From the NCBI GenBank assembly GCA_002943765.1, contig PQWQ01000007.1, forward strand, positions 808,501-872,500: a stretch of DNA of 64,000 nucleotides. Reading direction: 5' to 3'. This document shows positions 23,876-35,467 of the stretch, piece after piece. Each line of letters starts with the position of its first letter. The stretch's first letter is position 1. A program made the translations under genes and the position numbers. The notes under the pieces were generated by a model, which did not search any database, was not told the origin of the DNA, and was given only the letters and a program-made list of their open reading frames with translations. The stretch comes from Psoroptes ovis (lineage: Eukaryota; Arthropoda; Arachnida; Sarcoptiformes; Psoroptidae).

Positions 23876-24133
23876 TAATTATTGAAATGATTTTACAAAT
23901 ATTTTAAATAATTTATTCAATCACACAAAAAATAAACAATGATTGCTTTATGATTTGAATTTGATTTATTATTTACATGATTTCTTTCAAACAAGAAAAT
24001 ATATATTAAAAAGCTTAAAGATTTTATAATCAATAATCATTCTAAGTATATGAACGTGCCAATATGTTTTTTCATAAAAAAAAATATTAAAAACAATTTT
24101 TCAAAATATATTCATAATCATTTGATTTTAAAA
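23876..24133. other. tail-to-tail 3' UTRs of OLA1 and Cad96Ca-like gene
   Basis: AATAAA at 23931-23936 serves the plus-strand OLA1. TTTATT at 23965-23970 is AATAAA for the minus-strand kinase gene. With cleavage 10-30 nt downstream of each, the two transcripts would end within about 30 bp of one another or overlap slightly. Confidence 0.6.
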
Positions 24134-27100
24134 TCACAATTTTTCACCTGAATTATTTGAATTACATCCAGGTGGTTTCAGCAGATTATAATAACAATGA
24201 TCAGGAAAACGATCCAATTCAATGTATTCATCATCAGCACCAAACAGATTGTCCAACAGACAAACTAATTCACTAAATGATGGCCGATGATGTGGATTAC
24301 GATCCCAACAATAATACATTATATTGTACATTTCACGTTTACAATGTTCAGGTTTTTCTAAACGATAACCTTCATTTACCCTTTTAATTACTTCGGATGC
24401 TGTCCAACCAGGATATGGTGTACAGCCTAACGTGACAATTTCCCACATCAAAATGCCAAAACTCCAAACATCACTTTTGGTTGTGAATATAAAATCTTTT
24501 AATGATTCGATTGCCATCCATCTGATTGGCAGGCGACCCTAATTGTAAAATTAGATTAATTATTGTCACAATTGAGCTTGTCAAATATCTAAAATAATCG
24601 AATATAAGTTACCTCTGATTTACGTTCATAAATTTCTTGATTATATTTGGCCAGACCAAAATCGGCAATTTTACATATTTTATTATGACCAACAAGAATA
24701 TTTCTGGCTGCGAGATCACGATGAATTATCTGTGAACAAAATGAATCATTAATCATTAATCTGAAGCAATCGATTTGAAATCAAATCAAAATCAAAATCA
24801 ACATACGCCTTTCGATGAAAGATATTCCATTCCTTTGGCAATTTGATAAGCGAATGAGATTAAATCTTGTGATTCAATTCGATTATTATTATTATTAGTG
24901 GATTGTTTTGAATATCCACCATTGTTATTATTACTGTTGTTAAATGTTAAATCTTCACGATTATCGAGAAGATATTTTTGTAATTTACCTAATGGAACAT
25001 ATTCCATAATAAGATAAACTGGATCTCGTTCCGTACAACAACCAATAAGGGTTACTACGTTTGGATGTGGATCCAGGATTTTCATTACTTCTAATTCATC
25101 CAATAGATTTCGTTTTTCTTTTTCACTAACATTTTCTTTTAATGTTTTAACGGCTACAATTTGATTAGTATTATTATGATTATGATTATTATTGATTAAT
25201 TCACATTTCCAAACTTGTCCAAAACAACCTTGTCCAACAATATGCATAAAACGTAAATGATGTCTTGGATATTCCCAACGATTCGGTGTTGCGGATGATT
25301 GTGATGATATGAAATAATTATTTACATTAAAATTATCATTCGATGTTTCATGATATTTTAGAATACTGTTCGTTTTATTAAATGGTGATAAACAATCAAA
25401 ATCACCTGTAAATGAATTGGTTGTTGTTTCAATACTTTGATTATCTGATTTATTTGAATTATTATTATTATTATTATTATTATTACTAATGATTTTATGT
25501 GAAAATGTTTTGATTGCATTACGACTTGGCATATTACGTTTATGTATCCAACACCAAAACAACAGGCATAAGGTCGGCACAAAAATACTGATCAATATAT
25601 ATGGACCAATTGGCCATAACAAATCGAATAATTCAAATGATTTTGGTTGATTAATCAATCGAATATCATCATCATCATCATTATCATTTCGAACATTATT
25701 TGATTCAATCGAAATTTTAGATTGTTGCGATTGATCACTTTTTAAAGTCTTTAAGGTGTCATTATTCGATTGTTGATTTTGTTGTTGTTGCTGCTGCTGC
25801 TGCTGTTGTAGCTTTGACTTGTTTGTGGTGAACGTATTCACTTTACTGATCGGTGGACGTGGTCTTCTTGAAGATGTCTGCTTTGGTTTTGACAATGATT
25901 CCAGCGGAATATCTTTCGGTGGTGGTGGCGGTGGTGGTTGTGATATTAATGATTTATTAAATATATTATTTACGTTATAAATTTGTGATGATGATAATGC
26001 GGATGATGCGGACGATGATGATGGCGAATGAATATCAGGATAATGAACAATGTGTCCTTTATCATTTGCTTTTGATACACTGATTACGGCTTCAATTTTG
26101 GCCTAATTATTGTCAAATGAAGACACACATTTATCAAAGACAATGAATGATAACAATGACAATGGCGAAAACAATCAAAAACAATGGAAAAAAAACAAAT
26201 CATTATTATTTGAATCACATTAAAATATGCATGGAATTAAAGTTCAAAAGAAATGAAACAATGTCTTCTTACCGTTTGATGTCCATCATTTGCTTTGATG
26301 TACATGTTTAAAAAGTTTCCCCCCTGTCAATCAAAAAATTTAAAAAACAAATGAGTTTTCAATATGAAATACACATTAAAATCAATGCACAGTCATCAAA
26401 TGTAGGCATCAAAGATCAAATTGAATCAAATTGAATCAAATTTAAAATTATGACTCATTATTTTATTTTAATGGTCAGCCAATTAAATTTTTTAGAGATA
26501 AAATAAAATGAAATAAAGTTCAATAAATCAAATCGTTAATCATTATTTTCATTGGAAAATAATCAAGATTATTATTGTTGTTTATATTAGGCGAACATTG
26601 ACAAACATTTGAAACCGGTTGATTCGATGAATTCAATTTGAAATTCATCAATTCAAAATCATCATCTAAAAACAAATCTTAAGAAAATCAACTAAAAACC
26701 TAAAACCCAAATCAAATAAGAATCAATGTAATAATATTTCTATGTAAAACATTCATTTCTGGTGACATTTGAATCGTCGTTGACATTAATATCAATGATA
26801 ATGTTAATGATATTAACGATTAACGATTACCATCTTAATGAAAATAATTAAATAATTTATCTTATCATTCATTCATTTATTCATTCACTTTGATGGGTAG
26901 AAACATTTTATTTCATTTCGTTTCAATTCATTTAATTCAATTCAATTTAATTCATTTCATTTAATTCTTCATAAATTTAAAAAAAAATCCAAATAAAATA
27001 AAAGTATGGCAAATTCATGACGAATGTTTATAAGAGGGTCAAGCCATTGAAGCAAGCTTCAAAGCAGGCATCAATACCCAAAGCCTTATGCCTTATACAT

Positions 27101-30100
27101 CGACAGATAAATAACCAAATGTAATAATTTAAAAATAATTGAAATTTGGGTCAAAAACTAAATAAATAAACGAATATTTCATTTATGTATTCCCATTTTT
27201 TACAAGGAAGTAAAAAATGTATGAAAAAAAAATTCTTCATAATATTACTTTATAAGGCTATAGATATGCTTCGAATATTGATTATTATTGGTGTTACTTT
27301 TTTTCATTTAAATTGTTTGTTGTGTTTTTAGTTGTTTGGGTGATTAAGATCACTGATTCGTGCGTTGTGGTGTGTGGCGACGGCCAACATTGGCCGGTGA
27401 TGGCCGATGTTGCTGCCTGTTTAGGGTAATGGGGTAAAATGGTGGCGATGGCGGCTGCATATTGGTCGCCTTTATTTATGATTTTTTCGAGCTTATCATT
27501 TTCGACCCATCATCCAAATCATCATCGTAGACTATCATGAATTATTTTCAATTTATTCAATTCATTCGATTCAATTCAATTCTTGTCTTCAAAAGGCTTC
27601 AAAGGCTTATAGTCTTGGCAGATACAACTCTTCATATTTCAACATTTACAAAAATTATAAATTATGATTTAAAGGGTAAAAAAAAATATGAAGAAATATT
27701 TTCTCTCTTCTCGGTTTGTGTATGTACGATTGATTATCATTATTTAGGGTAAAACAATAGCCGTGAAAAAAAATTCCTTGATAAAAATATTCAGGTTACA
27801 CACACTCACTCACTGACACTGACACATGCATACACTGACATGCACACCTTTTATTCAATATCAATATTCAAGACCGAAATCAACAAAATCAACGACAATT
27901 GATTTATTCGAAGAATGATTCGAATCAATCAGTCAATGATTGAATGAATCAATCAATCATGACCAATCAACGATTGAATCAGTGATCTATTGAATCAATT
28001 TCGAATCAATAAAAACAATTGAACCAAATCATCTAGTTCATTTGTAAGTTCTAAAAATAAGTCTATTTGTGCTTGATCTGATCTAATCTGATCTAATTTA
28101 AATAAAAGAAATCAATTCAATTTCAATTCAATTCAAATTCAAATTCGATTGAAATTGAAAATTCTTGATCCAATTCCTTAAATTTTCTAAATTTAATCGG
28201 ATTTTTTAAATCGAATTAAATTCGATTCAGTTTGATTCAATTCGATTCGATTTGATTCCATTTCAATCTAAATCTACCGAAGAAATTTATGACCAAAAAT
28301 CATCCATTCCATTTATATCTTCAACATCTTTATATCATCATCATCAATAGTCCTGGTATCTTCACACACATTGAATCAAAAAATCAATGATTTTTGACAA
28401 GAGTGAAAGAGTTACATAACTGACTTGTATATGAATGAATGCAAATTATTCATAGAGAAAGCATAATATTTGATATGCATTTGAATACATGTTATCATAA
28501 TCATTTATAATAATCAAATGTTGGAAATGTTTGAATACCTAAATACCTTTCTATGCAAAAGTAGGTCTTTGTACACATTTTTTAAAATATATTTCACATG
28601 TAACTAGTTTCAAATATATTTGATTATTATTTATTATTCATTCATTCACATTCAGTCATTCATAATCATCTATTTTCAATCTGATTTCAACTGGAAATTT
28701 TTGAATGTTTATTTGTTGTTCAAAGAAAATATTTTCTCGGTTGAAACAAGGGAAAAAACCAGATATAATTTGTGCTATTTTTGTCATTTTCTATGATCAT
28801 TATTTTCTATTTCTTATTATGTCTTGGGAATGGAGATAAATCAAATAATAAAATCAATTAGGTTGTCCGTAAAGTTTTTCACCGATTATATCGTAGAGAA
28901 TCATGAGAAAATCGGTAATAACTTTTCGGACAACCTAAATAAATAAACGAATGAATGGAAAACACTTCAATATAAATATGACCTGTCGTATCAAAAAAAT
29001 TGAAGAAATGAAAAACATAAAGACAACAATTGACAATGATTTTCTTATGGTGATATGGCGTAATAATATTCATTCATTCATTTATTTATTATTATAAATT
29101 GTCAAAAAAAGCACCATTAGACTTGTCACATGAAAAAAATTCATTTTTTCATTTTTTTTTCAAAAATATCAAATATTAGCTCGTCCCATAAATTCTTGCC
29201 GGTTTTATCGTAGAAAATCATTGGAAAAACGGCAACAACTCATGGGACAACTTAATACTTGTCACACACAAAAATATATGACAAGTAAACTAATAATAAT
29301 AATAAATAATAAGTAATAATAATGGATAAAGGAAATATATTTTGACTGATTGGTGTGGGGATAGATTATTATGTAATAATAATTTGAAGTAAAGAGAGAG
29401 AGAGAAAAAATCTGAGAAAATCTGAAAAAATCTTAAAATCTATGATCTGTAAAATTTGCCAAATTTCAAATAGGGTTGAATTAAATTCAAATAATTTGAA
29501 TTAATTCAAATTATTTGAATTTCAAAAATATTAATGACTTACTTGACCATTCAATGATTCTCGCAAAAATATTTGACCAGTTTTTTCATCGATACGAAAA
29601 TATTTCGAACCATCATTCCAATGTGCAGGATCCAACCCGTAAGTGATGATATCATTTTCCTTGTCAATAGTTCTTACCATTGAAACCATTTGACCTACGG
29701 GTGTATTTTCAGGTACAAATATTTCACGTTTAAAATCAAATACAGGTGGACTATTGAATGCTATATTTGGATTCGAAATAAAGGGGTAAAAAATGAAGAA
29801 AAATTTTAAAAAAATTCGATCAATTGATTGGTTGATTGATTGATTTACGATTTATTTTTAGATTTTCGAAAATACTTTGAAACAAATGAGTCAATATAAG
29901 GGGAAAACCCTGATCAACACCACTGATCGAGGCAATCAGCAAAGATAATAGCTCAGGGGCAAAGTTAAAGGGTTTTTCTTTCGTAAAGTTGAAATGATTT
30001 CGACTTGAAAAACTAATGATATTTACCTTTAACCATTACAATCATCATAATCATCATCATTGATGACCAGCATATGATACTATTGAATACTTTCATTTTA

Positions 30101-30273
30101 TTTTCGAACCTTTGAATCGATGTTTTTGTTGATTTAATCGAATCAAATTTAATGACATTCGATAATGTCAATGATGATTTGGATGATTCAGATGATTTGG
30201 ATGATGATTTAAATGATGGAAATGATTCAGATGATTCAAATGATTGAATATGATTCGATGTACGTGTTTTCAT
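24134..30273 (-). CDS. Cad96Ca: Cad96Ca-like receptor tyrosine kinase with cadherin domain
   Basis: Six exons, read high to low: 30027-30273, 29543-29760, 26273-26323, 24807-26102, 24613-24729, 24134-24538. They total 2334 nt and 777 aa. A single extracellular cadherin repeat spans about 84-185 (FVPENTPVG, YFRIDEKTGQI, IKANDGHQTAKIEAVISV). A Gln-rich linker follows, then a transmembrane segment at about 334-357 and a tyrosine kinase at about 455-750: glycine loop GQGCFGQVW (462-470), Lys491, HRDLAARN (607-614), DFG (627-629), DVWSFGILMWE. One cadherin repeat plus a kinase of this type matches Drosophila Cad96Ca/Stitcher, an epidermal wound-response RTK. The start may be Met60 (30096), which begins a better signal peptide (MKVFNSIICWSSMMMIMMIV) and gives 718 aa. 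Intron 2 (26324-29542) is exceptionally long and holds two MITEs. Confidence 0.88.
27358..27470. other. GC-rich island inside Cad96Ca-like intron 2
   Basis: This ~110-bp island is strikingly GC-rich for this genome. It carries a perfect hairpin CGGCCAA-CA-TTGGCCG (27381-27396) and a YY1-like GATGGCGGC (27447-27455). On the minus strand one frame stays open (Pro/Arg-rich), but no splice sites support an exon. It could be an internal promoter or enhancer; this is inference. Confidence 0.4.
28858..28938. mobile_element. MITE copy 5, family A
   Basis: This 81-bp element in intron 2 of the Cad96Ca-like gene starts TTAGGTTGTCCGTAAAGTTT and ends with the complement of TTAGGTTGTCCGAAAAGTTA. Inner arms include CACCGATT/AATCGGT. 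The flanks are AA and AT, so the TA duplication has been lost or mutated on both sides while the termini stay intact. Confidence 0.75.
29176..29255. mobile_element. MITE copy 6, family B
   Basis: This 80-bp element has TA flanks (29174-29175, 29256-29257). Ends inward read TTAGCTCGTCCCATAAATTC and TTAAGTTGTCCCATGAGTTG, followed by GCCG/GCCGTTTTT. It is related to the copy at 9013 and lies 237 bp from copy 5 in the same intron. Confidence 0.75.
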
Positions 30274-33250
30274 TGTTTTTTTAATTGGATTTTTTGAAGA
30301 TTTAAAAGATTTCTGGGAAGATTTTCAGTCAATCATTGAGGTATAACAATCACATTGTTCATAATGATCATTGTGGATGGATTTACACAGGCAAAAATAT
30401 CTTTGAAATAATACAAAACTGATGCTTTTTGATTGATGCTTTGTTGTTTGATTGATGCTTTGTTGTTTGCTGTTGTTGATATATCTTATTGTTGTTGTTT
30501 GTTGATGATGGTGGAAAAATGTAAATCTTCAATCGACTAAAGATGTAATTTCGTATTCACATAATGGTAATTTGGCTTTGTTTGATTTGATCAAGATCCG
30601 GGTATGAATTGGATTGAATGATGTACAACATATGGGATCAACAACAATTGTATTGATAAACAAATATACAAAATTAAACAAGATTAAACCATGATTCAAT
30701 AATAAACAAACAAACACAGGCACGTCACTGATTTGGAAAGATGCTTTTGGATAAAACACAATTAAATCTGGATTGAAAGTGAAATTTTTTGAATTTCTGA
30801 AATTCGTAAGATTGGATGCTGAATTTAGATTTAGATTTTCGAAGACTTAAAGGTTGATGGATCTGATCATTTGGACCACATTTGAACCATATGATTTTCT
30901 CGAAATTCAAAATATTTACTCCAAGATCGATTAAGGATTGATGTTTGGCAAATTATAAATAATTCAAATAATGAAACAAAGTATTGAACAAATCAAATTG
31001 AATTTGAACCTTTGAATCTTTCAGATTTCAAGCCATTTTATGGCTTAAAATGGCCAAATATCTTCGGGTTTTGCCCATTTTTATTATTTCAGATTAGTTT
31101 TGTTTATGTTTCTCGTGAGATAATTTTGATTCAAACACAAAATATTGCTCGTCGTTATTATTTACTGCTGTTGTTGTTACTGATCATTGTAATAACAACA
31201 GAAAATTTCCACCATACAAAAACAATAAATAAATAAATCGGGAGCAAGCACACACTAAACACATTTGTAAAACGTCTTAAAGTATTCTTCGTTTGTCTTA
31301 GTTTATAAAAAATAAATGTAAATTAAAGAAAAATGTAAATCAAAGCACATTCGAAACACACAAACATACAAATCATTGTGTTGTCAGTCAATGATCGATA
31401 AACATTTATTTTTTCAAATTTCTTTAAGATTCATTCATTTCTCCATTCAAATTTCAATGGAGAAATACATTTTTGAAAACACAGTTTTTTCTGTGTTTAT
31501 TCCATTGAATTCCACCATCAACCATTGATTTAATGGAACGAAAGAGAAATTATTTCAAAAGATATTTTGGCTTATTTCTTAAGTCTTTAAGAGAGAACAA
31601 TCAGTCAAAAGTTGTTGGACCACTGTGTGGCTGACACCTTTGGCTTCATTGTAACATGTTGATTCAAATGTTCTCAATTCAACATTCATACTTATTTATT
31701 TATTTACCTGAGATATTTATTTTCTTCTTTTTCTTAGATTTCTCCATAAGAAATACATGTATTCACGTTGATTGTCTATGAGTTTCTTGTGAGGAAAAAT
31801 CAGAATTTTCTTACCTGTTCAATTTCAAATGAGAAGATGTTCATTTTTCTCAAGTTTTTAGATTATTTACTTTATCGTATACCGAGAAAGAATGGTGCCA
31901 ATGCTTGGTGGTTATACATGGTGGTGGTAGAGGCTTGAAAATAAGGTTTTAAGATATTCATTTTACACAGTTAAAGATGTTGCTACCACTAAGATAATGA
32001 CGACGATAATAACCAATGTTAAAGATGATGATGATGATGGCCATTGAAGCGACTAAAAGAGGCCAACAACAACAACATTCGAAGATAATTTCAAGTCTTA
32101 AGACATTTGAGATGGTCATTGTTTGATTGAGGTCTATAATGGTGAGAGAAAATTGGCCAAAAATAATTTCTCTTTTCAATTCGATATTTCATTCTCTTAA
32201 GGTCTAAATCTAAAGGTAAGGTTGCTTCGAAATGTTGTTGTTGCTTGCTGTTAGCTGCTCATAGAAGAATCAATTGAATTAGTTTCATTTGTTTTTAATA
32301 AAATTATTTCAAAAATAAGTTTTTTCCATTTTTCACCATTGAAAATGCCTGTATGGAATGAACCAAGTTCATTTCATTTTTGTTGAATTTTTCGCTGAAT
32401 TTTTTAGTTCAGTTTCTAGTTCATCTTAAAGTATAATTATTCATGTGTTTAGTTGGACATTCACATTGAACAAAACAAGGTCGAAATTATTACTTTGCAT
32501 ACAAACAAATTGAGTTGCTTTGAATGCATGCATTGAGTTTAGATGAAATTCAAATGTTCATCATCTTCTCAATGAACCATTTAACAATGAATGAATTTTC
32601 AATGGTTTTCATATTCGATGGATGGATAATTGACTTATAATTGAATCATCTGACCATTTGGTCATCAGGTTCATTTGGTCAATCGTTGGAATTTCGGGGT
32701 AAAATCGTTGGAATTCGAGGAATTCTGGCGAAAATTTGGTAAAACTGCCGGAGGTCGTTTTTTTGAAAATTTTATGAGGCCAAAAAATCTATGAAAATCC
32801 AAAAAGGACGTATTTGAATTTTTTTGAAATTTGAATTTTTGAATCAAAGCGAGAATCAAAGACCTTATTCATTGGTATATAGAATCGATGTAAATTAATG
32901 TAAAAATGGACCAGATTAACTTTACATTCAATGACATTGCCCTGGTTTTTTTAGCTTGTTCCAAAATGGAACAAACTTTGAGCATGAGCCGTTATTTCAT
33001 TTGGTTTTGTTTATTTATTTATTAATTCATGTTCGCGTATTATTTACATTTCAATTCATTGAATTTAGTAGAGTTTGTTGACATTGATTGTTGTTATTAT
33101 TGAATGTATTTTGCAATATCTATAAATAATAAATGGTAATGATGTGATAATACTAATGACTACAAAGATGCTAAATAAAGATGATGAAAAGATGATCAAT
33201 GAATCAATCGAAGAAAAGAAAATCCCAAAAGAAACATCATTAAATCGAAA
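30274..33250. other. intergenic region between Cad96Ca-like gene and MAGUK
   Basis: This divergent intergenic region should contain both promoters. Nothing in it looks like a gene. A 30-bp hairpin with 11-bp arms (ATTTCTCCATT/AATGGAGAAAT) lies at 31437-31466. Short frames at 30529-30910, 31958-32179 and 32671-32859 lack domain similarity. Confidence 0.55.
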
Positions 33251-35341
33251 ATGATGGATGAAAATCAATCATTATTACCATTAATATCATCATCATCATC
33301 ATCAACGACATCATCAACATCAACCTCATTGAAACAACAACAACAATCATCAATAAAATCATCGATATCATCGTTAACGATTAAAAGTAGAACATCATCA
33401 ACATCGCCATCATCATCATCATCGACTAAATCATCATTAATACCAATAAATATCCTCATTGAACAAATAATATTATCATTAAAACAAGAATGGATTTGTG
33501 AATGTGATCAATTGTGTCAATTGCTGCAGCAACCACATTTGTTGGCACTGTTGCAAGTGGTTGATTGTGTTGCCCGTAAAATATTTGATGTTGAAATATT
33601 TTCAACCCTTGAATTTAAAGATGGTGATCAAGATGGTGATCAAGATGTTCAAGATAACTTCGAAGATTTGGATCGGATTCTGTCCATGACCAGTAATCGA
33701 ATAATAACCGATGCTAATCAATTATCTTCAGCTGATTTCCACGGAAAATTTATTTTGAAACAAAATTTAAACAAGTCAAAACCCTTCGAGAAAATTGTTC
33801 AAATAATCAAAAACAATGAACCATTAGGTGTTACGATTAAATTTGATGATCAAAATGGTGATACCGTATTGGCAAGGATTCTGTATGGTAGTGTAGCATA
33901 TCGTAGTGGACTAATAAGTGTTGGTGATCGTATTTTAGAAATAAACAATATTCCACTGCGTGGACGTTCACATTTGGACATTATTCACCTTTTACAAAAT
34001 GAATCAATGAAATCGATTATTACATTGAAAATATTGACCACAACAAGCAATAATAATGAGCACCAATTGAATAATCTTCAATCATCCAAATCATCACAAT
34101 TGGTACGTGCTTGTTTTGATTATGTGCCTGAAAATGATCCCCAGCTACCATGTCCATCGATTGGATTGAAATTTGACCGAGGAAACATTTTGAATATTTT
34201 GAATAAAGATGATAATGATTGGTGGCAAGCATGTAAATATATTGATTCATTGTTTGATTTTCAATCAACTTCATCATCATTATTATCTCTTACAACATCA
34301 AACACTGATAAATCGTTGGTAAAATCAATATTGGATCAGAATAAAACAGGCCTAATACCTTCGAAATGTCTACAAGAACGCCGCATAGTTGCAATGAGAG
34401 ATGTTAAAAAACAATTGGATCAAGATCGTTATGTCCATATATTCGGTGGTCTGCTGCCGCTTCCATTTCGTAAAAGTCGTTGGTGTAAGCAAAAAATTAA
34501 AAAAATTCTTTACAGTTTAAATGATTCGGTTAATTATGATCGTGAAGAAATTGCCACATATGAACCGGTGACCATCTTTAATCCTTATTTAAGCATAAAT
34601 TTTTATCGTCCAATCGTAATAATCACTCCAAATTACGGATATTTCAATGATTACTGCCAATTATTAATCAATTTAATTTGTCAATATAATCCAAAACATT
34701 ATCGACAACCATTATTACATACTACACGTTTAAAATGTTTTGATGAAAATGATTCAATTGATTATTATTTCAGTGATGAACAATGGATGTTGAATGAAAT
34801 TGAATCAAATAAATTTATTTATTTTCAAAAATATCGTAATAATTATTATGGATTACATCATCAAACATTCAAACAAATTATTGATTCAGGTTCTGTTTGT
34901 ATTTGTAAAATTGATATAAAATTTATAAATAATATTTATAACAGCGAATATAAACCATTTTTAATATTCATAAAACCATTATATGATTTAAATAAATTAT
35001 ATGAACAATATTTATATTTAGATTATCATCTGAATCAATATCGATACAGCTTAAATTATGATTATTATTTACAACAAAAACAACAGCAAATATCGAAAGA
35101 AAAATTCAATTTTCATATACAAATGATGATATATGATTCACATAAATTACAACTATTATATGGACATAAATTTGATCGAATAATTGTAAATCATAATATG
35201 AATGATACATTTGATAAATTATTAAAAACAATGCAACAAGTTGAAATGTATCCATCATGGATACCGAAACAATGGTCAACAGTGAATAATCATCAATCGA
35301 AATTGTCTTTGAACAAGCCAAATCCTCTGTGTAATATTTAA
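33251..35341 (+). CDS. p55/PALS1-like MAGUK scaffold protein
   Basis: Single exon, 696 aa. After a Ser/Thr-rich N-terminus comes an L27 domain (about 66-115), a PDZ domain (180-262; PLGVTIKF carboxylate loop, GDRILEINNIPLRG), an SH3 domain (284-376; ACFDYVPENDPQLPCPSIGL...DDNDWWQA...GLIPSK), a basic hook (406-422) and a guanylate-kinase domain (452-676; HTTR, YFQKYRNNYYG, ending PSWIP). The phosphate-binding loop of the GK domain is degenerate (TPNYGYFND), as in all MAGUKs, so it is a binding module, not an enzyme. The SH3-hook-GK spacing and wording fit PALS1/stardust better than other MPPs, but the divergence is high, so no symbol is given. PALS1 partners are Crumbs and PATJ at apical junctions. 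A 2.1-kb intronless frame is unusual for this family. AATAAA at 35404-35409. Confidence 0.88.
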   Translation: MMDENQSLLPLISSSSSSTTSSTSTSLKQQQQSSIKSSISSLTIKSRTSSTSPSSSSSTKSSLIPINILIEQIILSLKQEWICECDQLCQLLQQPHLLALLQVVDCVARKIFDVEIFSTLEFKDGDQDGDQDVQDNFEDLDRILSMTSNRIITDANQLSSADFHGKFILKQNLNKSKPFEKIVQIIKNNEPLGVTIKFDDQNGDTVLARILYGSVAYRSGLISVGDRILEINNIPLRGRSHLDIIHLLQNESMKSIITLKILTTTSNNNEHQLNNLQSSKSSQLVRACFDYVPENDPQLPCPSIGLKFDRGNILNILNKDDNDWWQACKYIDSLFDFQSTSSSLLSLTTSNTDKSLVKSILDQNKTGLIPSKCLQERRIVAMRDVKKQLDQDRYVHIFGGLLPLPFRKSRWCKQKIKKILYSLNDSVNYDREEIATYEPVTIFNPYLSINFYRPIVIITPNYGYFNDYCQLLINLICQYNPKHYRQPLLHTTRLKCFDENDSIDYYFSDEQWMLNEIESNKFIYFQKYRNNYYGLHHQTFKQIIDSGSVCICKIDIKFINNIYNSEYKPFLIFIKPLYDLNKLYEQYLYLDYHLNQYRYSLNYDYYLQQKQQQISKEKFNFHIQMMIYDSHKLQLLYGHKFDRIIVNHNMNDTFDKLLKTMQQVEMYPSWIPKQWSTVNNHQSKLSLNKPNPLCNI

Positions 35342-35467
35342 AGATGAATTATTGATATAATTTTGTAATTTTGTAAATTATTCAAATCCTTAATACGAAT
35401 GTAAATAAATCTAAAAATAATGATGAACGATTGATTCAATATTTAACATATTTTATTCATTCTATTT
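35342..35467. terminator. facing poly(A) signals of MAGUK and VPS8
   Basis: Only 126 bp separate the two stop codons. AATAAA on the plus strand is at 35404-35409. TTTATT at 35452-35457 is AATAAA for VPS8, only 11 nt past its stop. The predicted cleavage zones coincide at about 35425-35440. Confidence 0.65.

Noticed and set aside
33265..33459. Asp-rich minus-strand frame opposite the MAGUK start
   Set aside because: Antisense reading of Ser-coding ATC repeats.
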